Positions 33,255 through 44,508 of a stretch of DNA of 53,851 nt are shown one piece after another. The first letter of the stretch is position 1, and every line of letters starts with the position of its first letter. The notes beneath the pieces are model-generated. The model searched no databases and was not told the origin of the DNA. It was given only the letters and a program-made list of their open reading frames with translations. Both the position numbers and the translations under genes were made by a program. Source of the DNA: Ectopseudomonas mendocina (GTDB lineage Bacteria; Pseudomonadota; Gammaproteobacteria; Pseudomonadales; Pseudomonadaceae). The stretch spans positions 1 through 53,851 of the forward strand of contig NZ_VRYE01000029.1 of the NCBI RefSeq assembly GCF_008041835.1, written 5' to 3'.

Positions 33255-34601
33255 TCACTCCTGCGGCGCCAGCGCCTCACGCAGACGGGCGATGGCATCT
33301 TCCAGCGCCTGACCGTCAGCGAACTCGGGGCTGCTGGCTACGCTCTCGCCATCGATCCATACCGCGAACACCTGGCCTTCGACGCGCACATCCAGCGGCT
33401 CGCCGGATTGCAGGCGTTTATTGATCATGCCGGCCGACTTGCCATCGGCGAAGGATTTCGACAGCAGCAGCTGCTCACCATCGGCATCGAGCAGACGGAA
33501 GCGGAAGCTGCCGTCTTCATCGCGGAAGCTGACGAAGCGTGCGCTCTTGGCGGCTTTCTTCTTTTCGCCAGTAGCGACTTGCACCTGTGCACGGAACGAG
33601 CGCAGGCCCACGGCCTCGCGCAACTCGCCGAGGAACGGCGTGGCGATCTTGCGTGCCTTGACGGCACCAGCCAGGAGGATGTCCTCAAGATCAGCGGGCC
33701 GAGCGATCAGCGCGTTGTAGCGTTCGCGCGCCTCGCCCAGGGTGTCCTCAAGCAGTTGGTACAGGCGATTCTTCGCCTCGCCCCAGGCCAGGCCGCCTTC
33801 CAGCTCAGCGCGGAACTCAGCCTGCTGCGATTGGCTGGCGAAGGCCTGGTACAGGGTGAACAGGTGCGAGCCTTCGGCATCCTTGGGCTCACCCGGCAAC
33901 TTGGAGTCGGTGACGATACGCGCCACGGCATCCTTGAGTTGCTTGGCGCTGCCGAACAGCGGGATGGTGTTGTCATAACTCTTGCTCATCTTGCGCCCGT
34001 CGAGGCCAGGCAGCGTGGCCACTTCTTCCTCGATCACCACCTCGGGCAGGACGAACAGATCCTTGCCCTTGCCGAACAGGTGGTTGAAGCGTTGGCCGAT
34101 GTCGCGGGCCATCTCCACGTGCTGGATCTGGTCGCGGCCGACCGGCACCTTCTGCGCGTTGAACATGAGGATGTCCGCGGCCATCAGCACCGGGTAGCTG
34201 AACAGGCCCATGGTCACGCCGGCATCCGGGTCTTCACCGGCTTCGACGTTCTTGTCCACCGAGGCCTTGTAGGCGTGGGCGCGGTTGAGCAGGCCCTTGC
34301 CGGCGACGCAGGTCAGCAGCCAGCACAGCTCGGGAATCTCGGGAATATCGGACTGGCGATAGAAAGTCGCCTTGTCGGTGTCCAGGCCCAGCGCCAGCCA
34401 GGTCGCGGCGATCTCCAGGCGTGAACGCTGAATGCGCGCCGGGTCGTCGCACTTGATCAGTGCGTGGTAGTCGGCGAGAAAGTAGAAGGAGTCCATCTGC
34501 GGATCGCGGCTGGCAGCGATGGCCGGACGAATGGCGCCGGCGTAGTTGCCCAGGTGCGGCGTGCCGGTGGTGGTGATACCGGTGAGGATACGGGTGGTCA
34601 T
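33255..34601 (-). CDS. trpS: Tryptophan--tRNA ligase with C-terminal extension
   Basis: Class Ic synthetase that charges tRNA-Trp. The product is 448 residues from the ATG at 34601, about 110 longer than the usual 330-340. The catalytic part carries the HIGH-type motif [10 protein letters not shown] (14-23) and KMSKS (204-208). Residues about 350-448 form an extra domain with [19 protein letters not shown] and GMINKRLQ, which resembles the small YegP/DUF1508-type stress domain and may bind RNA. This longer form is, as I recall, usual in Pseudomonas. Catalytic motifs are intact. Confidence 0.95.
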   Translation of the reverse strand: MTTRILTGITTTGTPHLGNYAGAIRPAIAASRDPQMDSFYFLADYHALIKCDDPARIQRSRLEIAATWLALGLDTDKATFYRQSDIPEIPELCWLLTCVAGKGLLNRAHAYKASVDKNVEAGEDPDAGVTMGLFSYPVLMAADILMFNAQKVPVGRDQIQHVEMARDIGQRFNHLFGKGKDLFVLPEVVIEEEVATLPGLDGRKMSKSYDNTIPLFGSAKQLKDAVARIVTDSKLPGEPKDAEGSHLFTLYQAFASQSQQAEFRAELEGGLAWGEAKNRLYQLLEDTLGEARERYNALIARPADLEDILLAGAVKARKIATPFLGELREAVGLRSFRAQVQVATGEKKKAAKSARFVSFRDEDGSFRFRLLDADGEQLLLSKSFADGKSAGMINKRLQSGEPLDVRVEGQVFAVWIDGESVASSPEFADGQALEDAIARLREALAPQE

Positions 34602-34647
34602 AGTAATTCGCTTGTCTTGCTGCAATGACGTAGTAGGCCTTCATTTG

Positions 34648-34718
34648 CCGTCACTCCCGCGAAGGCGGGAGCCTAGGTGCTGCGACCCTCTGGGTTCCCG
34701 CCTGCGCGGGAATGACGG
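34648..34718. repeat. Inverted CCCGC repeat pair
   Basis: CCGTCACTCCCGCGAAGGCGGGAGCC (from 34648) and, inverted, TTCCCGCCTGCGCGGGAATGACGG (to 34718): two palindromic units that also pair with each other, followed by TTTTTT on the plus strand. It lies between the hydrolase stop and trpS and may end transcripts; it resembles a dispersed palindromic repeat. Confidence 0.75.
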
Positions 34719-34722
34719 TTTT

Positions 34723-35355
34723 TTATAAACGCGGCAGAAGGATGTCCTTCAAGTCCGTCAGCTTGCCGTGAAAAAAGTGACCGCATTCTGCCACTTTCAG
34801 CAGCTCGTGGGCACGCCCGAGATTGGCCGACCAGTCGTACACGGCCTGCGCCTCGATCACCTCGTCCGCGTCAGGCTGGATCACCACCAGCGGGCATTGG
34901 CTGGCCGGCGGCGTCTCGGCCGTCAGACGATGCACCGCCGGCGCCACCATGAACAGCTTGCTCGGCACCTGACCTTGCGCCTCAAGGCGCGCCCCCAGCG
35001 CAGCGGCAACGAAACCGCCGAAGGAAAAGCCCAGCAACGTGATGGGCAGGCTGGGATATTTATCCCTGAGCCAGACCGCGACAGCTTCGGCATCATCCAC
35101 TTCGCCAGTGCCCATATCGTGACTGCCGGCACTGGCGCCCACACCGCGATAATTGAAACGCAATGTGTGATAGCTACAATCGCGCGCCGTACGCTGCAGG
35201 GTGCTCACCACCTTGTTGAGCATGGTGCCACCCTGTACCGGATTGGGATGGCAGAGCAGCGCCACACCACGTGCATCAGGCACTTCCAGCAGCAGGGCTT
35301 CGAGTTGACCCAGCGGGCCTTGAATGAAAAGAGGGGTTTCGCGACTGAGCAACAC
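34723..35355 (-). CDS. Alpha/beta hydrolase of the CocE/YsgA-like small type
   Basis: The 210-residue product has the alpha/beta-hydrolase order: CHPNPVQGGTM (oxyanion region), RFNYRGVGAS, nucleophile elbow G-F-S111-F-G-G, an acid in QPDADEV (D162 or D164) and H193 in AECGHFFHG. It matches a family of uncharacterised cytoplasmic hydrolases/esterases conserved next to trpS in pseudomonads, as I recall. The substrate is unknown. No signal peptide. Confidence 0.88.
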   Translation of the reverse strand: MLLSRETPLFIQGPLGQLEALLLEVPDARGVALLCHPNPVQGGTMLNKVVSTLQRTARDCSYHTLRFNYRGVGASAGSHDMGTGEVDDAEAVAVWLRDKYPSLPITLLGFSFGGFVAAALGARLEAQGQVPSKLFMVAPAVHRLTAETPPASQCPLVVIQPDADEVIEAQAVYDWSANLGRAHELLKVAECGHFFHGKLTDLKDILLPRL

Positions 35356-35413
35356 TGAACTCCGTGACCCCGCAACGGGTCGACTCGTCTAGCAAACTGC
35401 CTGTGCAGCAAAT

Positions 35414-35552
35414 GAACCTGTTCAGCGTCTTACACGCTCGCGCAATGCAAGGCAAAAACAGGAGAGGAAGCGGAGTGTACTGTTGTACATGAGCATTCCG
35501 AACCTGTTTTTAACGCAGCAGTGCCGACGCGCAGAAGACGCTGAGCAGGTTC
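35414..35552. repeat. Foldback element, copy 1
   Basis: 139 bp with outer arms GAACCTGTTCAGCGTCTT (35414-35431) and AAGACGCTGAGCAGGTTC (35535-35552; 17 of 18 pairs) and inner arms around AAAAACAGG and CCTGTTTTT. Its core, read on the minus strand, matches the core of the element at 44509-44648, while the arms differ. It lies in the 262-bp gap between the divergent hydrolase gene and zapG. Confidence 0.85.
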
Positions 35553-35617
35553 TGGACGTATACAGCACAGGCTCAAGCCGCTAACGTAAAGCAAAGCCGT
35601 TTTGAGAGGAAGGACTC

Positions 35618-36049
35618 GTGGAACAGACCGTAACAGCCTGGTTGATACCCGCCCTGACCCTGGTGGTCGGCATCGCCGTGGGCTTTGTGCTCGCCCGCCT
35701 GGCCCCCAATGCCGCACCCAGCCGGACGCAGCGGCAGATGGATGAAATGCAGGCACGCTTCGAGGCCTACCAGAACGAAGTGGTGACCCACTTCAACACC
35801 ACCGCCAGCCTGGTGAAAAAACTCACCCAGAGCTACCAGGACGTGCAGGAGCACCTGTCCGACGGTGCCAACCGCCTGGCCTTGGACGAACTGACCCGTC
35901 AACGCCTGCTGGCCACCCTCAACAGCACCGAAGCCGGCGAAAAGCGTGAGCGCCTGACCCCGCCGAAGAACTACGAAATGCCCAAGGACTACGCGCCGAA
36001 GAGCGACGGCCCCGGCATGCTGGACGAGAGCTACGGGCTGAAGAAGTAA
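35618..36049 (+). CDS. zapG: Membrane-anchored coiled-coil protein ZapG (DUF1043/YhcB)
   Basis: The 143-residue product has one N-terminal membrane helix (about 8-27, WLIPALTLVVGIAVGFVLARL), a coiled-coil segment (about 37-80) and a Pro/Lys-rich C-terminal tail. The family interacts with division and elongasome proteins and helps coordinate envelope synthesis; the name ZapG or YhcB is used. It starts with GTG at 35618 behind AGAGGAAGG. It is followed by a clear terminator. Confidence 0.9.
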   Translation: MEQTVTAWLIPALTLVVGIAVGFVLARLAPNAAPSRTQRQMDEMQARFEAYQNEVVTHFNTTASLVKKLTQSYQDVQEHLSDGANRLALDELTRQRLLATLNSTEAGEKRERLTPPKNYEMPKDYAPKSDGPGMLDESYGLKK

Positions 36050-36068
36050 CCCGCCAGCCAGAAATACC

Positions 36069-36097
36069 GAGCCCCGCGATTGCGGGGCTCTTTATTT
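36069..36097 (+). terminator. Terminator of zapG
   Basis: GAGCCCCGC-GATT-GCGGGGCTC-TTTATTT, perfect 9-bp stem starting 20 nt after the zapG stop. Confidence 0.93.
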
Positions 36098-36207
36098 GCT
36101 CTTCGCATAGCTTGGAGAAAGTGCGAGTTGACACACCGTACTGGCAAGTTTGTGTGCGTATCACTTACTGACTTAGCACTATCCACTACCGCGTTGCCTG
36201 AACGTTT

Positions 36208-36821
36208 GGGTTGCGCCCCTTACGGGCGCCACACCTTGATTCGCTGAGCTCACCCTGCAGGCCAGCCTGTGGCTGTTACTACGCTCCGCTACGTTTCGTT
36301 GCTTGCCCAAGAAAGGTGTACCAAAGAAGGGCGCCCCGACATCCGGGTTTCGCAACGCGAAACTTCCCTCGCTCCGGTGCCGCTCCGGGAGCCGGCTTAC
36401 ATGGGCCATCCTTGGCCCATTAAGCGGGGCCGCTATCGGTATCTCGCCGCATCCATGCGGCTCGCTCTTCTACGCAATACCTCCACTCGGCCTCCTGAAG
36501 GGGGCCAGGTCGCGAGCTTGCAAGATTTCCTCGAACTTAAGCTCGACGGTGTCTGTTTTTGCTTTCAGGCAGCGATCACGCAGGCGACGCCCAAGTCTCC
36601 TTCAGGAGGCCGAATGGAATCGCCGCGTAAGGGGTTGAGCGACATGGATGTCGCGAGAGCCACGATGGGCCAGGGATGGCCCTTCGTGGCGGGCCCCTGG
36701 AGTGGTGATGGAATGAGGGAACCCCGGCGCAGCCGGGGCCGGATGGCGGGGTGCCCTTCTCTTTGGTTACTTTCTCTTGGGCAAGCAAGAGAAAGTGACT
36801 CGCCCGTGAGGGGCGAAACCC
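36208..36821. repeat. Large foldback element (about 615 bp), no gene
   Basis: This fills most of the 911-bp gap between zapG and cysNC. Successive segments pair with each other across a centre near 36550: GGGTTGCGCCCCTTACGGGCG (36208-36228) with 36801-36821 (19 of 21); GCTTGCCCAAGAAAGGTGTACCAAAGAAGGGCGCCCC (36301-36337) with 36750-36786; GGGCCATCCTTGGCCC (36403-36418) with 36667-36682; CGGCCTCCTGAAGG (36489-36502) with 36599-36612. Frames of 70-200 codons inside have no family similarity that I recognise and mirror each other, so I treat it as non-coding repeat DNA. Confidence 0.8.
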
Positions 36822-36879
36822 ATCAGGCCAAGCGACGCGCTAATGGAGAGTGCCAAGTCATCGACAGCTAACACTTAAT

Positions 36880-36900
36880 CGCGAATGAATTCGCTCCTAC
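36880..36900. repeat. Single REP-like half unit
   Basis: GCGAAT-GA-ATTCGC-TCCTAC: a 6-bp stem with the CTCCTAC tail shared with the REP pairs at 18838 and 43083. Confidence 0.5.
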
Positions 36901-36920
36901 AAAAGACACCCCACAAACGA

Positions 36921-36946
36921 CGAGCCCCGCTATTAGGCGGGGCTCG
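36921..36946 (-). terminator. Terminator-like hairpin after cysNC
   Basis: CGAGCCCCGC-TATTAG-GCGGGGCTCG, a perfect 10-bp stem 15 nt past the cysNC stop; the minus-strand T-tract is weak. Confidence 0.7.
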
Positions 36947-36961
36947 TTGCAATGCACGTGC

Positions 36962-38857
36962 TTAGATCGCGCCGCGGCTGCGCAGCAGGTCCAGAACCGC
37001 CTTGACGCCCTCCTCGACCGACTGCGTCTGGGTGTCGATCACCAGATCGGCATCCAGCGGCACGTCGTAGGGGAAGCCTTCGCCGGGAATATTGTCGCCA
37101 CCGGCAGCATACAGCCCCTGCGGGTCGCGCTCGGCGCAGATCTGCGGCGAAGCCTGGACGTAGACGGTGACCAGGCGCTCGCTGCCGATCAGCGCCCTGG
37201 CCTGCTCGCGGCCTTCGGCATCCGGGGCGACGAAGGCAGCCAGGGCGATCAGCCCGGCTTCGTTGAACTGGCGCGCGACATGGGCGGCACGACGCCAGTT
37301 CTCGGCGCGGCCGGCGCGATCCTGCGGCAGGCCCTTGTTCAGGTCGTGGCGCAGGTTCTGCCCATCGAGCACGTAAACCGCACGGCCCATGTCAAACAGC
37401 TTGCGCTCGACCGCATAGGCCAGGGTGCTCTTGCCGGCGCCGGACAGGCCGCTGAACAGCACGGTGGCCGGCTGCTGGCCGAAGCGCGAGGCACGCTCCT
37501 CGGTCGATACGTGCGCCAGGCGGCCATGCTGACCGCCGCCATGGGCGACTGGGTCGGCGATGATCATGCCGGCGCCAACGGTGCCATTGGTCAGGCGGTC
37601 GATGACGATAAAGGCGCCAGTGGTGCGGTTGTACTCGTAGCCATCCAGAGCAATCGGCGCATCCAGCGCCACCTTGACCCGGCCAATCTCGTTGAGCTTC
37701 AGCTCACTGGCAGCACCCTGTTCCAGGGTATTCACGTCGACGCGATGGACGATGCTCGGGATCGAGCCCGGCACGTAGCTGGTGGCGCGCTTGATGTCGT
37801 ACTTCTTGCCCGGCAGCATCGGCTCTTCGCCCATCCACACCAGCATGGCCTCGAAGCTGTCGCTGACCTGCGGACGATTGTCGGCGTGCACCAGCATGTC
37901 GCCACGGGACACGTCGATCTCGTCTTCCAGGGTCAGGGTAATGGCCTGGCCCGGGCCAGCGTGCTCCAGCTCGCCCTCGAAGGTGACGATGGATTTGACC
38001 TTGCTGGTCTTGCCCGAAGGCAGCGCCATGACTTCATCGCCCTTGCGCACGATGCCACTGGCCAGGGTGCCGGCGAAGCCGCGGAAGTTCAGGTTCGGGC
38101 GATTGACGTACTGCACCGGGAAGCGCAGGTCGTCGAAGTTGCGGTCGCCCGCCACTTCAACGCTCTCGAGAATCTCCATCAGCGACTGGCCGGTGTACCA
38201 GGGCGAGCGCTCGGACTTGTTGACCACGTTGTCGCCCTTGAGCGCCGACATTGGCACGAACTCGAGGGTGGTCGGGCGCAGGCCGATCTTCTCGGCGAAG
38301 GCCAGGTAGTCGGCCTTGATCTGCTCGAACACGCCCTGATCGAAGTCCTTCAGATCCATCTTGTTGACGGCGACGACGATGTGCTTGATGCCCAGCAACG
38401 AGGCGATAAAGCTGTGCCGGCGGGTCTGGGTCTGCACGCCGTAACGGGCGTCGATCAGGATGATCGCCAGGTCGCAGGTCGAAGCGCCGGTGGCCATGTT
38501 GCGCGTGTACTGCTCATGGCCGGGGGTGTCAGCGATGATGAACTTGCGCTTGGCGGTGCTGAAGTAACGGTAGGCCACATCAATGGTGATGCCCTGCTCG
38601 CGCTCGGCCTGCAGGCCGTCGACCAGCAGTGCCAGGTCGATGTCATCGCCGGTGGTACCGACCTTCTTCGAGTCCTTGGTGATGGCCTCCAGATGATCCT
38701 CATAGATCATCTTGGAATCATGCAGCAAGCGGCCGATCAGCGTGCTCTTGCCGTCATCGACATTGCCACAGGTGAGAAAGCGCAGCAGTTCCTTGCGCTC
38801 GTGCTGGGCCAGGTAAGCGAGAATGTCCTGGCTGATCAAATCGGATTGGTGACTCAT
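36962..38857 (-). CDS. cysNC: Bifunctional sulfate adenylyltransferase subunit 1 / APS kinase CysNC
   Basis: The 631-residue fusion has the GTPase subunit of ATP sulfurylase (CysN; P-loop GNVDDGKST 31-39, [13 protein letters not shown]) at residues 1 to about 440. It continues into APS kinase (CysC; P-loop GLSGAGKST 470-478, [20 protein letters not shown]). Together with CysD it makes APS from sulfate and ATP with GTP hydrolysis, then phosphorylates it to PAPS. The fusion is the normal form in pseudomonads. It is 12 bp after cysD in one operon. Confidence 0.98.
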   Translation of the reverse strand: MSHQSDLISQDILAYLAQHERKELLRFLTCGNVDDGKSTLIGRLLHDSKMIYEDHLEAITKDSKKVGTTGDDIDLALLVDGLQAEREQGITIDVAYRYFSTAKRKFIIADTPGHEQYTRNMATGASTCDLAIILIDARYGVQTQTRRHSFIASLLGIKHIVVAVNKMDLKDFDQGVFEQIKADYLAFAEKIGLRPTTLEFVPMSALKGDNVVNKSERSPWYTGQSLMEILESVEVAGDRNFDDLRFPVQYVNRPNLNFRGFAGTLASGIVRKGDEVMALPSGKTSKVKSIVTFEGELEHAGPGQAITLTLEDEIDVSRGDMLVHADNRPQVSDSFEAMLVWMGEEPMLPGKKYDIKRATSYVPGSIPSIVHRVDVNTLEQGAASELKLNEIGRVKVALDAPIALDGYEYNRTTGAFIVIDRLTNGTVGAGMIIADPVAHGGGQHGRLAHVSTEERASRFGQQPATVLFSGLSGAGKSTLAYAVERKLFDMGRAVYVLDGQNLRHDLNKGLPQDRAGRAENWRRAAHVARQFNEAGLIALAAFVAPDAEGREQARALIGSERLVTVYVQASPQICAERDPQGLYAAGGDNIPGEGFPYDVPLDADLVIDTQTQSVEEGVKAVLDLLRSRGAI

Positions 38858-38869
38858 GGTGCGCGATCC

Positions 38870-39787
38870 TCAGAAATAGCCCTGACGTTTCTTCTCTTCC
38901 ATCGAACCCGCCTGGTCGTGGTCGATGACCCGGCCCTGGCGTTCGCTGGTCTTGGTCAGGAGCATCTCCTGGATGATTTCCGGCAGCGTGGTGGCGGTGG
39001 ACTCCACCGCACCGGTCAGCGGGTAGCAGCCGAGGGTACGGAAACGCACCATCTTCTTGGTGATGCGCGCCTTCTCTTCGTCCGACAGGTGCTCGAGGAT
39101 GCGCTCGTCGTCGATCATGATCAGCGTGCCGTTCTTCTCGATCACTTCGCGCTCGGCGGCGAAGTACAGCGGCACGATCGGGATCTGTTCCAGGTAGATG
39201 TACTGCCAGATGTCCAGCTCGGTCCAGTTGGACAGCGGGAAGACGCGGATCGACTCGCCCTTCTTCACCTTGCCGTTGTACACGTTCCACAGCTCGGGGC
39301 GCTGGTTCTTCGGGTCCCAGCGGTGCTTGCTGTCGCGGAAGGAATACACGCGCTCCTTGGCGCGGGATTTCTCTTCATCACGACGCGCACCGCCAAAAGC
39401 AGCATCGAAGCCGTACTTGTCCAGCGCCTGCTTGAGACCTTCGGTCTTCATCACGTCGGTGTGCTTGGCACTGCCGTAGGTGAAGGGGTTCATGTCCTGC
39501 GCCACACCGTCGGGGTTGATGTGGGTCAGCAGTTCCAGGCCATATTCACTGACCATCTTTTCGCGAAAGCGATACATCTCCTGGAACTTCCAGCGGGTAT
39601 CGACGTGCAGCACCGGGAACGGCAGCTTGCCAGGGAAGAAGGCCTTGCGCGCCAGATGCAACATCACGGCGGAGTCCTTGCCGATGGAATAGAGCATCAC
39701 CGGGTTGTCGAATTCGGCGGCCACTTCACGAATGATGTGGATGCTTTCCGCCTCCAGCTGCTTCAGATGGGTCAATTTGTCGAGCAT
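38870..39787 (-). CDS. cysD: Sulfate adenylyltransferase subunit 2 CysD
   Basis: The catalytic ATP-sulfurylase subunit (N-type ATP pyrophosphatase fold), 305 residues. The PP-loop is in [14 protein letters not shown], followed by [16 protein letters not shown] and [17 protein letters not shown]. It ends KKRQGYF. First gene of cysD-cysNC; the 132-bp upstream region to the Nif3-like gene must hold the promoter, which in this family is usually activated by CysB under sulfur limitation. Confidence 0.98.
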   Translation of the reverse strand: MLDKLTHLKQLEAESIHIIREVAAEFDNPVMLYSIGKDSAVMLHLARKAFFPGKLPFPVLHVDTRWKFQEMYRFREKMVSEYGLELLTHINPDGVAQDMNPFTYGSAKHTDVMKTEGLKQALDKYGFDAAFGGARRDEEKSRAKERVYSFRDSKHRWDPKNQRPELWNVYNGKVKKGESIRVFPLSNWTELDIWQYIYLEQIPIVPLYFAAEREVIEKNGTLIMIDDERILEHLSDEEKARITKKMVRFRTLGCYPLTGAVESTATTLPEIIQEMLLTKTSERQGRVIDHDQAGSMEEKKRQGYF

Positions 39788-39919
39788 GGCTACTCACGGT
39801 TTGCTGTTATGGGGCCGGCGGGCCGTGGACGAGCGCGCACTCTATCACAGCGTCTGCTTATAGCCAGGACACTGGTTAGACCGAAAGGTTCTAGTGTTAT
39901 ATCGAGAGGAAAGCGCGAA

Positions 39920-40678
39920 TCAAACCGGGTTCGGGCAGTCGATGAACAGGTGTTCGAGGGCGAAACGCCGTGCCAGATAATCACCCAGCGCCTGCACGCC
40001 GTAGCGCTCGGTGGCGTGATGACCGGCAGCGATGAAGCTCACGCCATTCTCACGCGCGCTGTGGAAGGTCTGCTCGGAGGCTTCGCCGGTCAGGTACAGG
40101 TCGACCCCGGCGGCAATCGCCTGGTCGATATAGCCCTGGCCGCCGCCCGTGCACCAGCCAACGCGGCGGATCAGCCCGTCGCCCGCAACCAGCAGCGGCT
40201 CGCGCCCGAGCACCTGCTGGATGTGCCGGGCAAAATCGGCGGCGCTCACCGGCTCGGCCAGTGAGCCGACAAGGCCAACGGTACGCGGGTTTTCCGGCTC
40301 CAGCGGGCCTTCGACGACGATGCCAAGTTGACGGGCAAGCTGCACGTTGTTGCCCACCTCGGGGTGCACATCCAGCGGCAGGTGATAGGCCAGCAGGCTG
40401 ATGTCGTGCGCCAGCAGCGCTTTCAGGCGACGCTGCTTCATGCCGGTGACGCAGGGGTTTTCGCCCTTCCAGAAGTAGCCGTGATGCACCAGCAGCACAT
40501 CGGCCTTGGCGTCGATGGCGGCCTCGATCAATGCCTGGCTCGCGGTAACACCGCTGACGATACGGCTGACCTGCGGGCGCCCCTCGACCTGCAGGCCATT
40601 GGGGCAGTAGTCACTGATACGCGACGCATTAAGAAAGGCGTCAGCTTCTTCCACTAGGGTGGTCAGGGCAATGGCCAT
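39920..40678 (-). CDS. Nif3-like dinuclear metal-centre hydrolase (YbgI family)
   Basis: The 252-residue product belongs to the Nif3/YbgI family, which forms toroidal hexamers with a two-metal site. Ligand candidates are H65 and H66 in LVHHGYFW, the His/Asp in AYHLPLDVH, and the His/Glu in AAGHHATERYG. It resembles GTP cyclohydrolase I type 2-labelled proteins in databases, but the substrate is not established. It lies between cysD and the divergent algW. Confidence 0.94.
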   Translation of the reverse strand: MAIALTTLVEEADAFLNASRISDYCPNGLQVEGRPQVSRIVSGVTASQALIEAAIDAKADVLLVHHGYFWKGENPCVTGMKQRRLKALLAHDISLLAYHLPLDVHPEVGNNVQLARQLGIVVEGPLEPENPRTVGLVGSLAEPVSAADFARHIQQVLGREPLLVAGDGLIRRVGWCTGGGQGYIDQAIAAGVDLYLTGEASEQTFHSARENGVSFIAAGHHATERYGVQALGDYLARRFALEHLFIDCPNPV

Positions 40679-40788
40679 GAAGATTCCTCACAAGCTTTTG
40701 CGGGCCGCTGCCTAATTGGCGAGCACCTCACTATAATGCGCCACCTTAAGGGCCGGAATTGGCCCCCGCAACCCTCAGGATTGTCCCG

Positions 40789-41934
<1,146 letters not shown>

Positions 41935-41949
41935 AACGCCAGGCATGAT

Positions 41950-41975
41950 AAAGCCGGCCTGATCGGGCCGGCTTT
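41950..41975. terminator. Bidirectional terminator between algW and hisC
   Basis: AAAGCCGGCC-TGATCG-GGCCGGCTTT, perfect 10-bp stem between converging genes, 16 nt after the algW stop and 11 nt from the hisC stop. Confidence 0.9.
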
Positions 41976-41985
41976 GCACGTACGT

Positions 41986-43044
41986 TTACACGCCAAGCGC
42001 CTTCAGCGTATCCAGCAGCGCCTGGTTTTGCTCCGGCGTGCCGATGGTGATGCGCAGGAACTGGGCGATGCGCTGCTGCTTGAAGTGACGCACGATCACC
42101 CCCTGCTCACGCAGGCCGGCCGCCAGAGTGGCCGCATCCCTGTCCGGATGACGGGCGAAGACGAAGTTGGCTGCTGACGGCAGCACCTCGAAGGCCAGCT
42201 CCTGCAGACCGGCGACCACCGCCTCACGGCTGTCGATCACCTGCTGGCAGGTTTTCTCGAAATAAGCGCGGTCCTCGAACGCCGCCGCCGCACCGGCAAT
42301 GGCGATGCGGTCGAGCGGGTAGGAGTTGAAGCTGTTCTTGATCCGCTCCAGCGCCTCGATCAGCTCCGGGTGGCCGACCGCGATACCGACGCGCAGCCCT
42401 GCCAGCGAACGTGATTTGGACAGGGTCTGGGTCACCAGCAGGTTGGGGTATTTGTCGACCAGGGCGATGGCCGTCTGCCCGCCGAAATCGATGTAGGCCT
42501 CATCCACCAGCACCACCGAATCCGGGCTGTTCTGCAACAGACGCTCGATGGCGTCGAGCGGCAGCAGGCAGCCGGTCGGCGCATTGGGGTTGGGGAAGAT
42601 GATGCCGCCATTGGGCCGGGCATAGTCCTCGACACGAATCTGGAACTGCTCGTCCAGCGCCACCTGCTGGTACTCGATACCATAGAGGCCGCAGTAAACC
42701 GGATAGAAGCTGTAGCTGATATCCGGGAACAACAGCGGCGCGTCATGCTGGAACAGGCCGTAGAAAGCATGCGCCAGCACCTCGTCGGAACCGTTGCCGA
42801 CGAATACCTGGGCAGTGCTCACACCATAGTAATCGGCGACCGCCTGCTTGAGTCGGTCGCCATTGGGATCCGGGTACAGGCGCAGGTTGTCATTCACCTC
42901 CGCCTGCATCGCGGCGATGGCCTTGGGCGAAGGGCCGTAGGGGTTCTCGTTGGTGTTGAGCTTGACCAGCTTGCTCAGCTTGGGTTGCTCACCTGGCACA
43001 TAGGGCACCAGGCCCTTGACGAAGGGGCTCCAGAATTTGCTCAT
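41986..43044 (-). CDS. hisC: Histidinol-phosphate aminotransferase HisC
   Basis: PLP fold-type I enzyme that converts imidazole acetol phosphate and glutamate to histidinol phosphate. The 352-residue product from the ATG at 43044 has [37 protein letters not shown], and the PLP-binding lysine K210 in [16 protein letters not shown]. The open frame runs another 144 nt upstream, but through a REP repeat, which I exclude. It lies after hisD with a 109-bp gap. Confidence 0.97.
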   Translation of the reverse strand: MSKFWSPFVKGLVPYVPGEQPKLSKLVKLNTNENPYGPSPKAIAAMQAEVNDNLRLYPDPNGDRLKQAVADYYGVSTAQVFVGNGSDEVLAHAFYGLFQHDAPLLFPDISYSFYPVYCGLYGIEYQQVALDEQFQIRVEDYARPNGGIIFPNPNAPTGCLLPLDAIERLLQNSPDSVVLVDEAYIDFGGQTAIALVDKYPNLLVTQTLSKSRSLAGLRVGIAVGHPELIEALERIKNSFNSYPLDRIAIAGAAAAFEDRAYFEKTCQQVIDSREAVVAGLQELAFEVLPSAANFVFARHPDRDAATLAAGLREQGVIVRHFKQQRIAQFLRITIGTPEQNQALLDTLKALGV

Positions 43045-43082
43045 CTGCCCTTCTCTCCTCGAAATGGTTCGATCTGTTTGAT

Positions 43083-43142
43083 GCAGGAGCCGGCTTGCCG
43101 ACGATGTCAGGCGCGGCTCGCCAGCGAGCTGGCTCCTACAGG
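43083..43142. repeat. REP-like inverted pair between hisC and hisD
   Basis: GCAGGAGCCGGCTTGCCGACGA (from 43083) and inverted CGGCTCGCCAGCGAGCTGGCTCCTACA (to about 43140): units ending in AGGAGCC/GGCTCCT. It sits in the hisD-hisC gap and may affect relative mRNA levels. Confidence 0.75.
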
Positions 43143-43153
43143 TTCGGACTGGC

Positions 43154-44464
43154 CTATGGCTTGATGCGGTACTCGGCGCTGCGCGCATGCGCGGTCAGCG
43201 ACTCGCCACGGGCCAGTACCGAGGCGCTCTTGCCAAGCTCCGACGCGCCATCCTGCGAACAGAAGATGATCGACGAACGCTTCTGGAAGTCGTACACCCC
43301 CAGCGGCGAGGAGAACCGCGCAGTGCCCGACGTCGGCAGCACGTGGTTCGGGCCGGCCACATAGTCGCCCAAGGCTTCTGCGGTGTAGCGGCCCATGAAG
43401 ATCGCACCGGCGTGGCGAATCTGCGGCAGCCAGGCTTCCGGATCGGCCACCGACAGCTCCAGGTGCTCGGGGGCGATGCGGTTGGATACCTCGATGGCCT
43501 GCGCCATGTCGGCCACCTGAATCAAGGCGCCGCGCCCCTCCAGCGAGGTGCGGATGATCTCGGCACGCTCCATGGTCGGCAGCAGCTTGGCGATGCTCTC
43601 GGCGACGCGGTCGAGGAAGGCGGCATCTGGGCTGACCAGAATCGACTGGGCGTCTTCGTCGTGCTCGGCCTGGGAGAACAGGTCCATGGCGATCCAGTCC
43701 GGATCGGTCTGGCCGTCGCAGACCACCAGAATCTCCGACGGCCCGGCGATCATGTCGATACCCACCTTGCCGAACACGTGGCGCTTGGCGGTGGCCACAT
43801 AGATGTTGCCGGGGCCGACGATCTTGTCCACCGGCGGCACGCTTTCGGTGCCATAGGCCAGCGCGGCAACCGCCTGGGCGCCACCGATGGTGAACACGCG
43901 GTCGACACCGGCGATGGCGGCAGCAGCGAGGACGATCTCGTTGATCTCGCCGCGCGGGGTCGGCACCACCATGACCACCTCGGGCACACCGGCGACCTTG
44001 GCCGGGATTGCGTTCATCAGTACCGAAGACGGATAGGACGCCTTGCCGCCCGGCACGTACAGACCGGCGCGGTCCAGCGGGGTGACCTTCTGCCCCAGCA
44101 CGGTGCCGTCGGCTTCACTGTAACGCCAGGAATCCTGCTTCTGCTTTTCGTGGTAGCTGCGCACGCGCTCGGCGGCGACTTCAAGAGCCTGGCGCTGCTC
44201 GGCGCTGATGCGGGTAAGTGCCAGTTCCAGACGCTCGCGTGGCAGGATCAGGTCGGCCATGGAAGCGACCTCAAGACCATCGAAACGCTGGGTGTATTCG
44301 ACCAGAGCGGCATCGCCACGCTGGCGCACGGCCTGGATGATTTCCAGCACGCGCTGGTTGACGCCATCGTCGGAGACACTTTCCCAGGACAGCAGATGAT
44401 CCAGATGACGCGCGAAGTCCGTGTCGGCAGCGTTGAGTCGGCGGATGGCAACGGGTGCGGTCAT
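43154..44464 (-). CDS. hisD: Histidinol dehydrogenase HisD
   Basis: Zinc- and NAD-dependent enzyme for the last two steps of histidine synthesis. The 436-residue product from the ATG at 44464 shows [66 protein letters not shown], and [15 protein letters not shown] with the catalytic region. The C terminal [15 protein letters not shown] segment holds a conserved His nearby. The frame is open 75 nt upstream but without family similarity. Confidence 0.98.
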   Translation of the reverse strand: MTAPVAIRRLNAADTDFARHLDHLLSWESVSDDGVNQRVLEIIQAVRQRGDAALVEYTQRFDGLEVASMADLILPRERLELALTRISAEQRQALEVAAERVRSYHEKQKQDSWRYSEADGTVLGQKVTPLDRAGLYVPGGKASYPSSVLMNAIPAKVAGVPEVVMVVPTPRGEINEIVLAAAAIAGVDRVFTIGGAQAVAALAYGTESVPPVDKIVGPGNIYVATAKRHVFGKVGIDMIAGPSEILVVCDGQTDPDWIAMDLFSQAEHDEDAQSILVSPDAAFLDRVAESIAKLLPTMERAEIIRTSLEGRGALIQVADMAQAIEVSNRIAPEHLELSVADPEAWLPQIRHAGAIFMGRYTAEALGDYVAGPNHVLPTSGTARFSSPLGVYDFQKRSSIIFCSQDGASELGKSASVLARGESLTAHARSAEYRIKP

Positions 44465-44508
44465 AGCGAAAGCCTCATCTAAATGGCGTTTTCTCGGGCG
44501 CCCGTAAC

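Noticed and set aside
36269..36871. Frames of 70-200 codons in the large foldback
   Set aside because: Left and right arms encode mirror images of each other on opposite strands; similar small proteins in databases are, as I recall, translations of this repeat. No ribosome site or codon bias typical of the neighbours.
36947..40264. An 1105-codon plus-strand frame opposite cysNC and cysD
   Set aside because: It is the antisense of two strongly conserved genes in GC-rich DNA, where the antisense frame stays open by codon bias; the His/Gln/Ala/Val-rich product has no family motifs.
41986..43188. HisC with a 48-residue N-terminal extension
   Set aside because: The extra part translates the REP repeat between hisD and hisC and has no counterpart in HisC proteins.
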